The position numbers and the translations under genes were made by a program. A stretch of 13,145 nt of DNA from contig CAYLWV010000044.1 of the NCBI GenBank assembly GCA_964387485.1, positions 1 through 13,145 of the forward strand, given 5' to 3'. The notes beneath the pieces are model-generated. The model ran no database searches. It had not been told where the DNA came from and was given only the letters and a program-made list of their open reading frames with translations. Every line of letters starts with the position of its first letter. The first letter of the stretch is position 1. Below are positions 6,554 to 13,145 of the stretch, piece by piece. The DNA is from Fluviibacter sp964387485 (GTDB taxonomy: Bacteria > Pseudomonadota > Gammaproteobacteria > Burkholderiales > Rhodocyclaceae).

Positions 6554-7300
6554 ATGTCCGACACGCTGTCGCTGGTCACCTACAACATTCACAAAGGCTT
6601 CTCGCAGTTCAACCGTCGTCTAACGGTGCATGATCTGCGGGATCGCCTGCGCCACCTGGATCCGGACCTGGTATTTCTACAGGAGGTTCAAGGCCTGCAC
6701 CAGCAACATGCCATCAAGCACGACAACTGGCCCATGCAACCACAGCATGAGTTTCTGGCAGACTCTATCTGGCATGCCAGTTACGGGCAGAACGTGCTCT
6801 ACGACCATGGGCATCACGGTAACGCCATTCTGTCGCGCTACCCCATCGAACGCAGCCACAACCAGGACATCACCCACCTGAGCTTCGAACGGCGAGGCCT
6901 ACTGCACACGCAGATCCAATGGCAGGGCCAGACCGTCCACTGCGTCTGCGCCCACCTGTCATTACTGGCGCGCTCCCGTAAATGGCAGATGGCCGCCCTC
7001 GCCGAAGAAATCGACCGACTGGTGCCCCACGACCAACCACTCATCATTGCCGGTGATTTCAACGATTGGCGCAACCATGCCAGTGAACACCTGGCCCAAC
7101 GACTGGAGATGGTCGAGGTTTTTGATCAACTCTCGGGCAAACCGGCACGCAGCTTCCCCGTCGCCATGCCCATGCTGCGCCTAGATCGTATCTATATTCG
7201 CGGTCTCCGGGCCATTCGGGCCGACGTCCATCACGGCGCAGGCTGGTCGAAAATTTCTGACCATGCCGCCCTGCGCTGTGAGCTTGAGCTGACGGGCTAG
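6554..7300 (+). CDS. ybhP: Endonuclease/exonuclease/phosphatase-fold protein, YbhP-like
   Basis: Metal-dependent phosphodiesterase of the DNase I/EEP superfamily; the substrate is not known. The 248-aa protein carries the full set of EEP catalytic motifs: TYNIHKG (N11), FLQEVQ (E44), HGNAILSR (88-95), AHLSL (133-137), GDFNDW (D168, N170), LDRIY (210-214) and SDH (D236, H237). No signal peptide or membrane segment is evident. ATG 6554 begins at the conserved start SLVTYNIHKG; longer frames extend into nadA. The Shine-Dalgarno is poor, so translation may be coupled to nadA. It abuts the cardiolipin synthase gene with one base between stop and start, as E. coli ybhP precedes clsB. Position suggests a role linked to phospholipid metabolism, but this is inference. 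Confidence 0.92.
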   Translation: MSDTLSLVTYNIHKGFSQFNRRLTVHDLRDRLRHLDPDLVFLQEVQGLHQQHAIKHDNWPMQPQHEFLADSIWHASYGQNVLYDHGHHGNAILSRYPIERSHNQDITHLSFERRGLLHTQIQWQGQTVHCVCAHLSLLARSRKWQMAALAEEIDRLVPHDQPLIIAGDFNDWRNHASEHLAQRLEMVEVFDQLSGKPARSFPVAMPMLRLDRIYIRGLRAIRADVHHGAGWSKISDHAALRCELELTG

Positions 7301-7301
7301 T

Positions 7302-8522
7302 ATGCGCTTCGGTGGCCGGCTGCTCCATGCACTGAACCGCGCACCGGATATGATCGGTGACAACCGCCTCCGGTTACTCTGCAATGGCGACGGCTACTTC
7401 CCTGCATGCGTCGGGGCCTTCCAAAACGCGACAGAAACCATCCGTCTCGAAACCTATCTGTATGCCGATGACGCCATTGGTGATGCCGTCACACAGGCGC
7501 TTTGCGATGCGGCACAACGCGGGGTAGATGTACGCATCGTCGTTGACGGATTCGGCGCCCGCAATCTGGATGCACGACACCTCCCGCGGCTCTTGCAAGC
7601 CGGTGTACAGGTTCGGGTTTTTCGGCCGGAACAGCATCTGTGGCGCCACCTGCTCTCGCGTAAACGCACTCGCCTGCGACGCATGCATCGCAAGATGGCA
7701 TTGATCGATGGTCGATTAGCCTTTCTGGGGGGCATCAATATCATTGACGACGCGACCGGCAATAGCGGCAGCACCCGTCTGGATTTCGCACTCGAAATTG
7801 CCGGCCCGATTCTTTCCCAGATCGGCCACGCCATGGATCGTCAATGGCTGACCTTGTCGCGCAGCCCACTGTACCGGCGCCCGTTCGTTCAACAGGGCAA
7901 CCGCCCAGAACCTACGGTGATTCATGCCGCGCCCGCCGGCAATATCCGCTGCGCCCTTCTGCTTCGTGACAACCTGACATACCGGCGCAGCATCGAACAG
8001 GCTTATATCAGCGCGATTGAGTCGGCAACGCAGCGCCTGACGCTCGCCATGGCGTATTTCATCCCCAGCCGTCGCATTCTCAATGCATTACTCGATGCAG
8101 CGCACCGCGGCGTTCAAATTAATCTCATGCTACAGGGCCGAATCGAATACCGGCTCCAGCATTACGCATCGCAATCGCTCTACCATCGGCTTCTGAATGC
8201 CGGCATTCGTATTCACGAATATCAACCTGGCCTAATGCACGCCAAAGTCGGGGTCGTTGATGGCCAGTGGGCGACTCTGGGATCAGCCAACCTGGATCCC
8301 TTTTCTCTGCTCGTGGCGCGGGAAGCCAATCTAATTATTCGAGACCCGACCTTCTGCGCAGCGCTGGAGCAAAGGCTGACCAGGGATATTGCGACGCACT
8401 GCCGAGAGATCACAGCATCCGGCTGGTCCCGGAAGTCCGGGCTGCATCGGGCTTTACGCATTCTCAGTGCCCGTATCCTCTTCCGCCTGTTGAGCCTGAC
8501 GCGTTACGCCGACAATTACTGA
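7302..8522 (+). CDS. clsB: Cardiolipin synthase B (PLD family)
   Basis: Membrane-associated phospholipase-D superfamily enzyme that makes cardiolipin; E. coli ClsB can also use phosphatidylethanolamine or make phosphatidylglycerol. The protein is 406 aa (E. coli ClsB 413). It has two HKD motifs: H129-K131-D136 followed by FLGGIN, and H313-K315-D320 followed by LGSANLDPFS. It lacks the N-terminal pair of membrane helices seen in ClsA, which supports the ClsB type. A basic stretch (115-131) and the Arg-rich C-terminus (376-401) could bind membrane. It starts one base after the YbhP-like gene. The third E. coli partner, ybhN, is absent here; the gene instead ends one base from the stop of convergent gluQ. 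Confidence 0.94.
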   Translation: MRFGGRLLHALNRAPDMIGDNRLRLLCNGDGYFPACVGAFQNATETIRLETYLYADDAIGDAVTQALCDAAQRGVDVRIVVDGFGARNLDARHLPRLLQAGVQVRVFRPEQHLWRHLLSRKRTRLRRMHRKMALIDGRLAFLGGINIIDDATGNSGSTRLDFALEIAGPILSQIGHAMDRQWLTLSRSPLYRRPFVQQGNRPEPTVIHAAPAGNIRCALLLRDNLTYRRSIEQAYISAIESATQRLTLAMAYFIPSRRILNALLDAAHRGVQINLMLQGRIEYRLQHYASQSLYHRLLNAGIRIHEYQPGLMHAKVGVVDGQWATLGSANLDPFSLLVAREANLIIRDPTFCAALEQRLTRDIATHCREITASGWSRKSGLHRALRILSARILFRLLSLTRYADNY

Positions 8523-8523
8523 G

Positions 8524-9489
8524 TCATGCGCCAGCCAGGGTAGGCTCGGACAAAATCCCGCGCCGCCGTGGCACACGATCCAAGGACCAGGATTCACTCA
8601 CCCAGTGCCAGAGGCCTGCCTGCGACCCGCTACGCAATGCATCCGGGGGCATCTGCCCGAGAAAATGCAACGCAGCCCACAGTACCGCCACCCGCGCCGC
8701 TTCATCAGCGACCGGAAGCCTCCGGGCCCGCGTCTGCTTCGACAACTTTTCACCGCTCAGATTCACCGCCACCGGAATATGCGCGTAGACCGGCATAACA
8801 CCACCCAGCGCCCGGATCAGCGCAATCTGTCGGGCGGTAGAGTCCAACAGATCTGCACCACGCACGACCTGGTTTACCCCCTGCGCCAGATCATCCACCA
8901 CCGCGGCCAACTGATAGGTGTAACAACCATCTGCCCGCTGGATGACAAAATCCCCGACACCTGCTGCCAGTTGCTGCTGTTGCAGCCCCTGAATCCGGTC
9001 TTCAAAAACAATCGGTGCATCAACGGGCGAACCAACACGAAAACGCCATGCTGCACGAGCCGGTACAGGATCGCCCTGTTGCCATGTCGCACAGGTCCCC
9101 GGATAGATTCGGGCGCCATCCACACCCACGCTGACATGGGCCGCCTGTGCCAACGAGCTACGCGAGCAGGTACATGGATAGGCCAGCCCGGCGGCAATCA
9201 GACGATGCAATACCGCCTCATAGCGCACACCCCGCGCCGATTGATAAACCACCTGAGCAGATGACCACTTGAAACCGTAGGCCTGCAGCGTCTGCAGTTG
9301 ATCATCAGCCATGCCGCCAAGTGCTCGTGGCCGATCCACGTCTTCAATGCGCACGAGCCACTGACCCTGCCGGGCTTCCAGATAACTGGCCATCGCAGCC
9401 AGCAGCGAACCAAAGTGCAAGGGACCGGTCGGCGATGGCGCAAAGCGGCCCACCACACCCGCAGAATACCCCGCGTCAGAAAACTTCAT
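8524..9489 (-). CDS. gluQ: Glutamyl-Q tRNA(Asp) synthetase
   Basis: Truncated GluRS paralogue that attaches glutamate to the queuosine base of tRNA-Asp. It has a catalytic Rossmann core and no anticodon-binding domain: 321 aa against about 470 for GluRS. Motifs are the class I signature RFAPSPTGPLHFGSL (15-29, HFGS replacing HIGH), IEDVDRPR (48-55), zinc ligands C106xC108...Y129xxxC133, RGADLL (210-215) and the KMSKS equivalent EKLSKQ (247-252). The length is slightly above the usual 290-310. The ATG at 9489 has no clear Shine-Dalgarno; an 11-codon upstream frame overlaps it. dksA, a common neighbour in gammaproteobacteria, is absent. It converges on clsB and is divergent from the cytochrome b561 gene. 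Confidence 0.96.
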   Translation of the reverse strand: MKFSDAGYSAGVVGRFAPSPTGPLHFGSLLAAMASYLEARQGQWLVRIEDVDRPRALGGMADDQLQTLQAYGFKWSSAQVVYQSARGVRYEAVLHRLIAAGLAYPCTCSRSSLAQAAHVSVGVDGARIYPGTCATWQQGDPVPARAAWRFRVGSPVDAPIVFEDRIQGLQQQQLAAGVGDFVIQRADGCYTYQLAAVVDDLAQGVNQVVRGADLLDSTARQIALIRALGGVMPVYAHIPVAVNLSGEKLSKQTRARRLPVADEAARVAVLWAALHFLGQMPPDALRSGSQAGLWHWVSESWSLDRVPRRRGILSEPTLAGA

Positions 9490-9522
9490 AATTTTCGAAC
9501 AAAGCCTTCATAATCATCGAAC
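9484..9522. repeat. Tandem direct repeat over the gluQ start
   Basis: CTTCATAATTTTCGAAC (9484-9500) and CTTCATAATCATCGAAC (9506-9522) agree at 15 of 17 bases with a 22-bp period. Each copy contains the ATTATGAAG start context on the gluQ strand, so the gluQ initiation region appears duplicated. The upstream copy opens a short frame, 9511 to 9476: MKALFENYEVF then TGA, out of frame with gluQ and ending inside its first codons. Confidence 0.6.
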
Positions 9523-9587
9523 GATACACGGGTATCCCCAGTGCAATCTACGCCCATAGACAAAACATTTTGAGACAACATCGCACC

Positions 9588-10151
9588 ATGCCATCACCCG
9601 CACCCTCGCCCACCGCACTCATTTCGCGCTACAGCACGCCCGCCATCGCTCTGCACTGGCTGATGGCATGGTTGGTGATTGCCACCTATTTTATCGGGCT
9701 GGGCATGGGGGAGCTACCTATTGGACCGGAGCGCATCCAGATGGTCGGCTGGCATAAGTGGCTGGGCGTCACAGTGGCCTACGTCTGGGTCGTCCGAATG
9801 TACTGGCGCGCCACACACCAGCCTCCTGCGCCACCGGCAGGAGCCGCCTGGCAAAATCTGGCAGCCCATACTGTTCATGGGTTGCTCTATGTATTGCTCA
9901 TCGCCATTCCGGTCACAGGCTGGCTAATGAGTTCGGCGAAAGGCTTCACGACCAATTATTTCGGGCTCTTTGACTTGCCTAACCTGCTCGACAAAGACAA
10001 GGCGCTAGCGCACACCCTGAAGGAAGCCCACGGCTTCCTGGCCAACACGCTGATGGCACTAGTGGGGGTACACATTGCCGCTGCACTCAAGCATCAATGG
10101 ATCGACAAGGACAACCTGTTAGACCGCATGCGTCAACCGCGTAACCGCTAA
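9588..10151 (+). CDS. Cytochrome b561 (CybB/YceJ type)
   Basis: Four-helix inner-membrane di-heme b protein of the prokaryotic b561 family, thought to move electrons from ubiquinol or to superoxide and other acceptors. The protein is 187 aa with membrane segments at about 18-38, 55-75, 95-115 and 150-168. Candidate heme ligands are H23 (ALHW), H56 (WHKWLG), H94/H97 and H148/H162 near the fourth helix (AHGFLANTLMALVGVH). ATG 9588 is preferred to an in-frame TTG at 9570. The Shine-Dalgarno is weak. Two YceI genes follow; E. coli yceJ-yceI has the same pairing, so this is probably an operon. The physiological electron acceptor is unknown. Confidence 0.92.
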   Translation: MPSPAPSPTALISRYSTPAIALHWLMAWLVIATYFIGLGMGELPIGPERIQMVGWHKWLGVTVAYVWVVRMYWRATHQPPAPPAGAAWQNLAAHTVHGLLYVLLIAIPVTGWLMSSAKGFTTNYFGLFDLPNLLDKDKALAHTLKEAHGFLANTLMALVGVHIAAALKHQWIDKDNLLDRMRQPRNR

Positions 10152-10193
10152 ACCACGACTCACGGCCTGTCCTTGAGCAAACCCAGACATTCT

Positions 10194-10766
10194 ATGAAAC
10201 AACATACCTCCTTACTGGCACTAACCTTCCTTGCCCTGGTGGTCGCCACGACACCCGCACAAGCCATTGAATACGACCGGGTGGACACGGCAAAATCGAG
10301 CATCAAGTTTGTGCCCACGCTGATGGGTAGCAAAACCGAAGGCAGTTTCAGCAAGTTCACAGCACAGGTCCGCTTTGACCCGGACAAACCCGCCAGCGCG
10401 GCCGCCAAAGCGGATGTGGATATCCGCAGCTTCGACATTGGTTATGACGAAGCCACGGCAGAAGCCCTGGGCAAGAACTGGTTTGATGTCCAGCAGTTTC
10501 CGACGGCCGACTTTACCGTGACTAAAGTCAAAGCCCTGAGCAAGGATCGCTTCGAGCTCTCCGGCAACCTGACGATTCGCGGCAAAACCAAAGCGCTCAC
10601 ATTCCCGGTTGCTCTCACCCGTGACACGGCACAAACCGCACGCCTGGATGGCACGGTCATCATCAAACGGCTTGATTTCAGTCTGGGCCAGGGCGCCTGG
10701 GCAGGCACCGGCACGGTCGCCAACGATGTCACGCTGATCATTCGCCTCGCACTGAGTGGCAAGTAA
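10194..10766 (+). CDS. Exported YceI-family protein, copy 1
   Basis: Periplasmic lipocalin-like protein; the family binds polyisoprenoid or amphiphilic lipids such as ubiquinone precursors in its barrel. The protein is 190 aa with a signal peptide at about 1-24 (hydrophobic core 7-18, cleavage after PAQA). The YceI domain follows: IEYDRVDTAKSSIKF (25-39), ADVDIRSFDIGYDEATAEALGKNWFDVQQFP (73-103), SGNLTIRGKTKALTFPV (123-139) and RLDFSLGQGAWA (159-170). There are no cysteines in the mature part. ATG 10194 gives the clean signal peptide; an in-frame TTG at 10173 would add seven residues. The GQGAWAGTGTVANDV ending resembles YceI proteins coupled to cytochrome b561. It lies 42 bp after that gene and 43 bp before copy 2. 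Confidence 0.94.
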   Translation: MKQHTSLLALTFLALVVATTPAQAIEYDRVDTAKSSIKFVPTLMGSKTEGSFSKFTAQVRFDPDKPASAAAKADVDIRSFDIGYDEATAEALGKNWFDVQQFPTADFTVTKVKALSKDRFELSGNLTIRGKTKALTFPVALTRDTAQTARLDGTVIIKRLDFSLGQGAWAGTGTVANDVTLIIRLALSGK

Positions 10767-10798
10767 CCTCCATCTCACCCCGTTTCTTTTCACCCCAC

Positions 10799-10803
10799 AG
10801 GAG
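10799..10803 (+). promoter_or_regulatory. Ribosome binding site of second yceI
   Basis: AGGAG lies 6 bases before ATG 10810. It decides against a longer in-frame start at 10756 that overlaps the end of copy 1, and leaves a clean signal peptide. It is the strongest Shine-Dalgarno of the three-gene cassette. Confidence 0.75.
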
Positions 10804-10809
10804 TTAACC

Positions 10810-11379
10810 ATGAAAAAAAACCTGATCATTGGCGCAATTGCCGCAACGCTGGCTACCGGCGCCCTCGCCGAACCAGTGACCTATACCATTGACCCGACGC
10901 ACACGTTTGCCAGTTTCGAATACACCCACCTGGGCTTCTCGAAACAGCGCAGCCGTTTTAATGACACCACCGGCACCATCACGCTGGACCAGAAAGCCAA
11001 AACCGGCAATGCCGACATCACGATCAAGGTGGATTCGGTCGACACGGGCAGCAAAGCCTTTGATGGCCACCTGACCAGCAGCAACTGGTTCGATGCGGAT
11101 GCTTACCCGACCATCACCTTCAAATCGACCGGCTTCAAGTTCAAAGGCGACAAGCCGACGGAGGTTATGGGCAATCTGACCGTCCGTGACATCACTAAGC
11201 CGGTCACGCTGAAGATCACCCACTTCAACTGCGCCGTACACCCGATGCGCCAGAAAGACGCCTGTGGCGCCAATGCCGTGACACAGATTAAGCGTAGCGA
11301 TTTCGGTTTGGGTAAATATGCACCAGGCGTGAGCGATGAAACCGAACTGTCGGTGGCCGTCGAAGCGATCAAGAACTGA
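10810..11379 (+). CDS. Exported YceI-family protein, copy 2
   Basis: Second periplasmic lipid-binding YceI protein, 189 aa. The signal peptide is 1-20 (MKKNLIIGAIAATLATGALA, then EPVTY). Family segments are YTIDPTHTFASFEYTHLGFSK (25-45), IKVDSVDTGSKAFDGHLTSSNWFDADAYPTITF (72-104), MGNLTVRDITKPVTL (120-134) and RSDFGLGKYAPGVSDE (162-177). It has two cysteines, C141 and C152 in the FNCAVHP...DACG loop, which could form a disulfide; copy 1 has none. The two copies share the fold pattern but differ greatly, so this is an old duplication or independent recruitment, not a recent tandem copy. A strong hairpin terminator follows 22 bp downstream. Confidence 0.95.
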   Translation: MKKNLIIGAIAATLATGALAEPVTYTIDPTHTFASFEYTHLGFSKQRSRFNDTTGTITLDQKAKTGNADITIKVDSVDTGSKAFDGHLTSSNWFDADAYPTITFKSTGFKFKGDKPTEVMGNLTVRDITKPVTLKITHFNCAVHPMRQKDACGANAVTQIKRSDFGLGKYAPGVSDETELSVAVEAIKN

Positions 11380-11400
11380 TCCCTGCTACGGTACGACCAA

Positions 11401-11437
11401 ACAAAAGGGCTACCGGAAATTCCGGTAGCCCTTTTGT
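11401..11437. terminator. Bidirectional intrinsic terminator
   Basis: Arms 11401-11418 and 11420-11437 are perfectly complementary (18 bp, core GGGCTACCGGAA / TTCCGGTAGCCC). The CCCTTTTGTT exit on the plus strand and CCCTTTTGTTTGG on the minus strand give a U-run both ways. It lies between the convergent yceI copy 2 and SYLF genes and should end both transcripts. Confidence 0.93.
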
Positions 11438-11459
11438 TGCGCTATCAGGCACCGCCTGA

Positions 11460-12032
11460 TTATTTATTCAGATCGCTGTCCTGGTAGTACTTGGTACCCT
11501 TAGCGGTAATCTCAGCCGCCAGGCCGTTGTCCGTCAGCTGGTACATCCAAACGCCCTCACTCACATTGGCTGCACCTTCATAAGCACCACCGTTGTTTTC
11601 ATATTTGGCGGCTGCCGTTGCCTGACCACCAAACTCCCAACCGGAATTGATAAAGCTTTGCAGGGCTTTCTCGGTCTCAAATACAAAAATCACACTGAAG
11701 GACTTGATACCAATCCCCAGACCAGCCTGCACTTCCACCATCTTCATAAAGACCGGCTTGGCCTTGCTCATGACGACACCCGACCCCGAACCGCCGCCGG
11801 CAATAAAAATCTTCATCCCGAAATTGCTGAACGTGGCATAGCCGGCAGATTTTTCAACCAGCTCTTTGGCATGGGGCTCCAGACGATAGAGACGACGCAT
11901 GATCTGCTCGTTCTGCTTAAGAATATCGGCCCGTTGCTGAGCAACCGGTTTGCTATCAAACAGCGCGTACGCCGGCGCAACCGGCAGGGTCAGTGCCAGC
12001 ACACACAGCGCCCATGTGAGTAATTTCTTCAT
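11460..12032 (-). CDS. Exported SYLF (YSC84/DUF500) domain protein
   Basis: The SYLF domain binds phosphoinositides or actin in eukaryotes; the role of the common bacterial exported forms is not established. The protein is 190 aa. A signal peptide covers about 1-23 (MKKLLTWALCVLALTLPVAPAYA), so it is likely periplasmic. The SYLF domain follows: KSAGYATFSNFGMKIFIAGGGSGSGVVM (61-88), EVQAGLGIGIKSFSVIFVF (99-117), FINSGWEFGGQATAAAKY (126-143), ending in a variable tail. No lipobox cysteine is seen. ATG 12032 gives the clean signal peptide with AGGG 8 bases upstream; an in-frame GTG at 12041 is less likely. It begins 13 bp after the ychF stop and probably shares its transcript. Confidence 0.93.
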   Translation of the reverse strand: MKKLLTWALCVLALTLPVAPAYALFDSKPVAQQRADILKQNEQIMRRLYRLEPHAKELVEKSAGYATFSNFGMKIFIAGGGSGSGVVMSKAKPVFMKMVEVQAGLGIGIKSFSVIFVFETEKALQSFINSGWEFGGQATAAAKYENNGGAYEGAANVSEGVWMYQLTDNGLAAEITAKGTKYYQDSDLNK

Positions 12033-12045
12033 GGCTTCCACCCTG

Positions 12046-13137
12046 TTACACGTTAAAGAGGAAATTCAGAACATCGCCATCCTGCACCACGTATTCCTTA
12101 CCTTCGGCCCGCATCTTGCCGGCTTCTTTGGCGCCCTGTTCGCCCTTGAAGGCGATAAAGTCTGCAAAGGCAATGGTCTGTGCACGAATGAAACCACGTT
12201 CAAAGTCCGTGTGAATCACGCCAGCAGCTTGCGGTGCCGTATCACCCTTGTGAATCGTCCAGGCGCGCACTTCCTTCACCCCTGCCGTAAAGTAGGTCTG
12301 CAGACCAAGTAGATCGTAACCGGCACGAATCACGCGATTCAGACCCGGTTCCTCCAGACCCATTTCGGCCAGGAACTCGGCTTTATCGGCGTCATCCAGA
12401 TCCGCCAGTTCGGCCTCCATCTTGGCGCACACGGCCACGACGGGCGCACCTTCTTTAGCGGCAAATTCACGCAACCGATCCAGGAATGGATTGTTCTCGA
12501 AACCGTCTTCCAGCACGTTACCCACGTACATGGCCGGTTTAATCGTCAATAGGCAGAGCGGCTTCAGTGCCGCCTTGTCTTCATCGCCCAAGCCCAGCGT
12601 GCGGGCTGGTTTCCCTTCATTCAGGTGGGGCAGCAGCTTTTCCAGAATGGCAACCAGCTTCTGGGCATCTTTATCGCCGGACTTGGCTTTTTTGCCGTCA
12701 CGGACGATAGTGCGCTCAACCACGGCTAGGTCGGCCAGCGCCAGCTCAGTCACGATGGTTTCGATATCGGCAATCGGGTCCACGCGGCCGGACACGTGCA
12801 CGACGTTTTCATCGTCAAAGCAACGCACCACGTTCACGATAGCATCGGTTTCGCGGATGTTCGCCAGAAACTGGTTACCCAGGCCCTCACCCTTCGACGC
12901 GCCCGCCACCAGACCGGCAATATCGACAAACTCCACAATAGCCGGCTGCACACGCTGCGGCTTCACGATTGCGGAGAGCGCTTCCATGCGTGCATCCGGC
13001 ACTTCCACGATCCCCACATTCGGCTCAATGGTGCAGAAGGGGTAGTTTTCGGCGGCAATACCGGCCTTGGTCAGGGCGTTGAACAGAGTAGATTTGCCGA
13101 CGTTAGGCAGGCCGACGATGCCGCATTTGAGACTCAT
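12046..13137 (-). CDS. ychF: YchF/OLA1, ribosome-binding ATPase
   Basis: Universally conserved Obg-family P-loop protein that hydrolyses ATP rather than GTP and associates with ribosomes; in E. coli it affects oxidative-stress response. The protein is 363 aa, the same as E. coli YchF. G1 is GLPNVGKST (9-17), G3 is DIAGLVAGASKGEGLGNQFL (72-91) with the Obg-type glycine-rich segment, and the altered G4 region is KPAMYVGNVLE (200-210), with N207 and E210 in place of a GTP-specific NKxD. A coiled-coil insertion spans about 125-200. The C-terminal TGS domain covers about 279-363 (TYFTAGVKEVRAWTIHKGDTAPQAAGVIHTDFERGFI). The start at 13137 has GGAAC just upstream at the window edge. In many bacteria pth precedes ychF; that side is outside the window. 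Confidence 0.98.
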   Translation of the reverse strand: MSLKCGIVGLPNVGKSTLFNALTKAGIAAENYPFCTIEPNVGIVEVPDARMEALSAIVKPQRVQPAIVEFVDIAGLVAGASKGEGLGNQFLANIRETDAIVNVVRCFDDENVVHVSGRVDPIADIETIVTELALADLAVVERTIVRDGKKAKSGDKDAQKLVAILEKLLPHLNEGKPARTLGLGDEDKAALKPLCLLTIKPAMYVGNVLEDGFENNPFLDRLREFAAKEGAPVVAVCAKMEAELADLDDADKAEFLAEMGLEEPGLNRVIRAGYDLLGLQTYFTAGVKEVRAWTIHKGDTAPQAAGVIHTDFERGFIRAQTIAFADFIAFKGEQGAKEAGKMRAEGKEYVVQDGDVLNFLFNV

Positions 13138-13145
13138 GGTGTTCC

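Noticed and set aside
9570..9587. TTG start adding six residues to cytochrome b561
   Set aside because: ATG 9588 lies in frame just downstream, and neither start has a better ribosome binding site.
1..13145. Mobile element, phage, CRISPR, toxin-antitoxin or defence system
   Set aside because: All substantial stretches are explained by housekeeping-type genes; I saw no transposase, terminal repeats, regularly spaced repeats or integrase.

Overview
This 13.1 kb window looks like ordinary chromosome from a betaproteobacterium, plausibly Neisseriales or a relative. The evidence is indirect: a GC-rich coding style, a glnA-ntrB-ntrC nitrogen-control block, a GluQ-type tRNA-Asp modifying enzyme, a cytochrome b561/YceI cassette and a 363-residue NadA. 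I cannot name the genus. I see no insertion sequence, phage gene, CRISPR array, tRNA or rRNA. Genes are packed tightly: the longest gene-free stretch is 224 bp (3329-3552), and it is filled with regulatory sequence.

Left block (1-3552, minus strand): glutamine synthetase (glnA), then the sensor kinase NtrB, then the response regulator NtrC, which is cut by the left edge. Upstream of glnA are two GCACC-N5-GGTGC-like NtrC boxes 31 bp apart and a -24/-12 sigma-54 promoter, the layout known from enterobacterial glnA. A terminator with a UUCG loop separates glnA from ntrB. A second sigma-54-like promoter lies in an unusually long 131-bp gap between ntrB and ntrC. Together these suggest a nitrogen-regulated glnA with partly separate expression of the regulators.

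Centre (3553-8522): a CDF metal exporter with an extra C-terminal domain (minus) is divergent from a plus-strand run of rhodanese, nadA, a YbhP-like EEP-fold phosphodiesterase and cardiolipin synthase ClsB. These four are 1 to 29 bp apart, so they are probably one operon joining NAD biosynthesis to membrane-lipid enzymes.

Right part (8524-13145): gluQ (minus) converges on clsB with one base between stop codons. A plus-strand cassette encodes cytochrome b561 and two exported YceI proteins and ends at a strong bidirectional hairpin terminator. On the minus strand, ychF (ribosome-associated ATPase) is followed 13 bp later by an exported SYLF/YSC84 protein.

I did not find a wholly new system. 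The observations most worth a second look are the two sigma-54-type promoters, the CDF with its additional domain, the repeat and 11-codon upstream frame at the gluQ start, and the rhodanese-NadA pairing.
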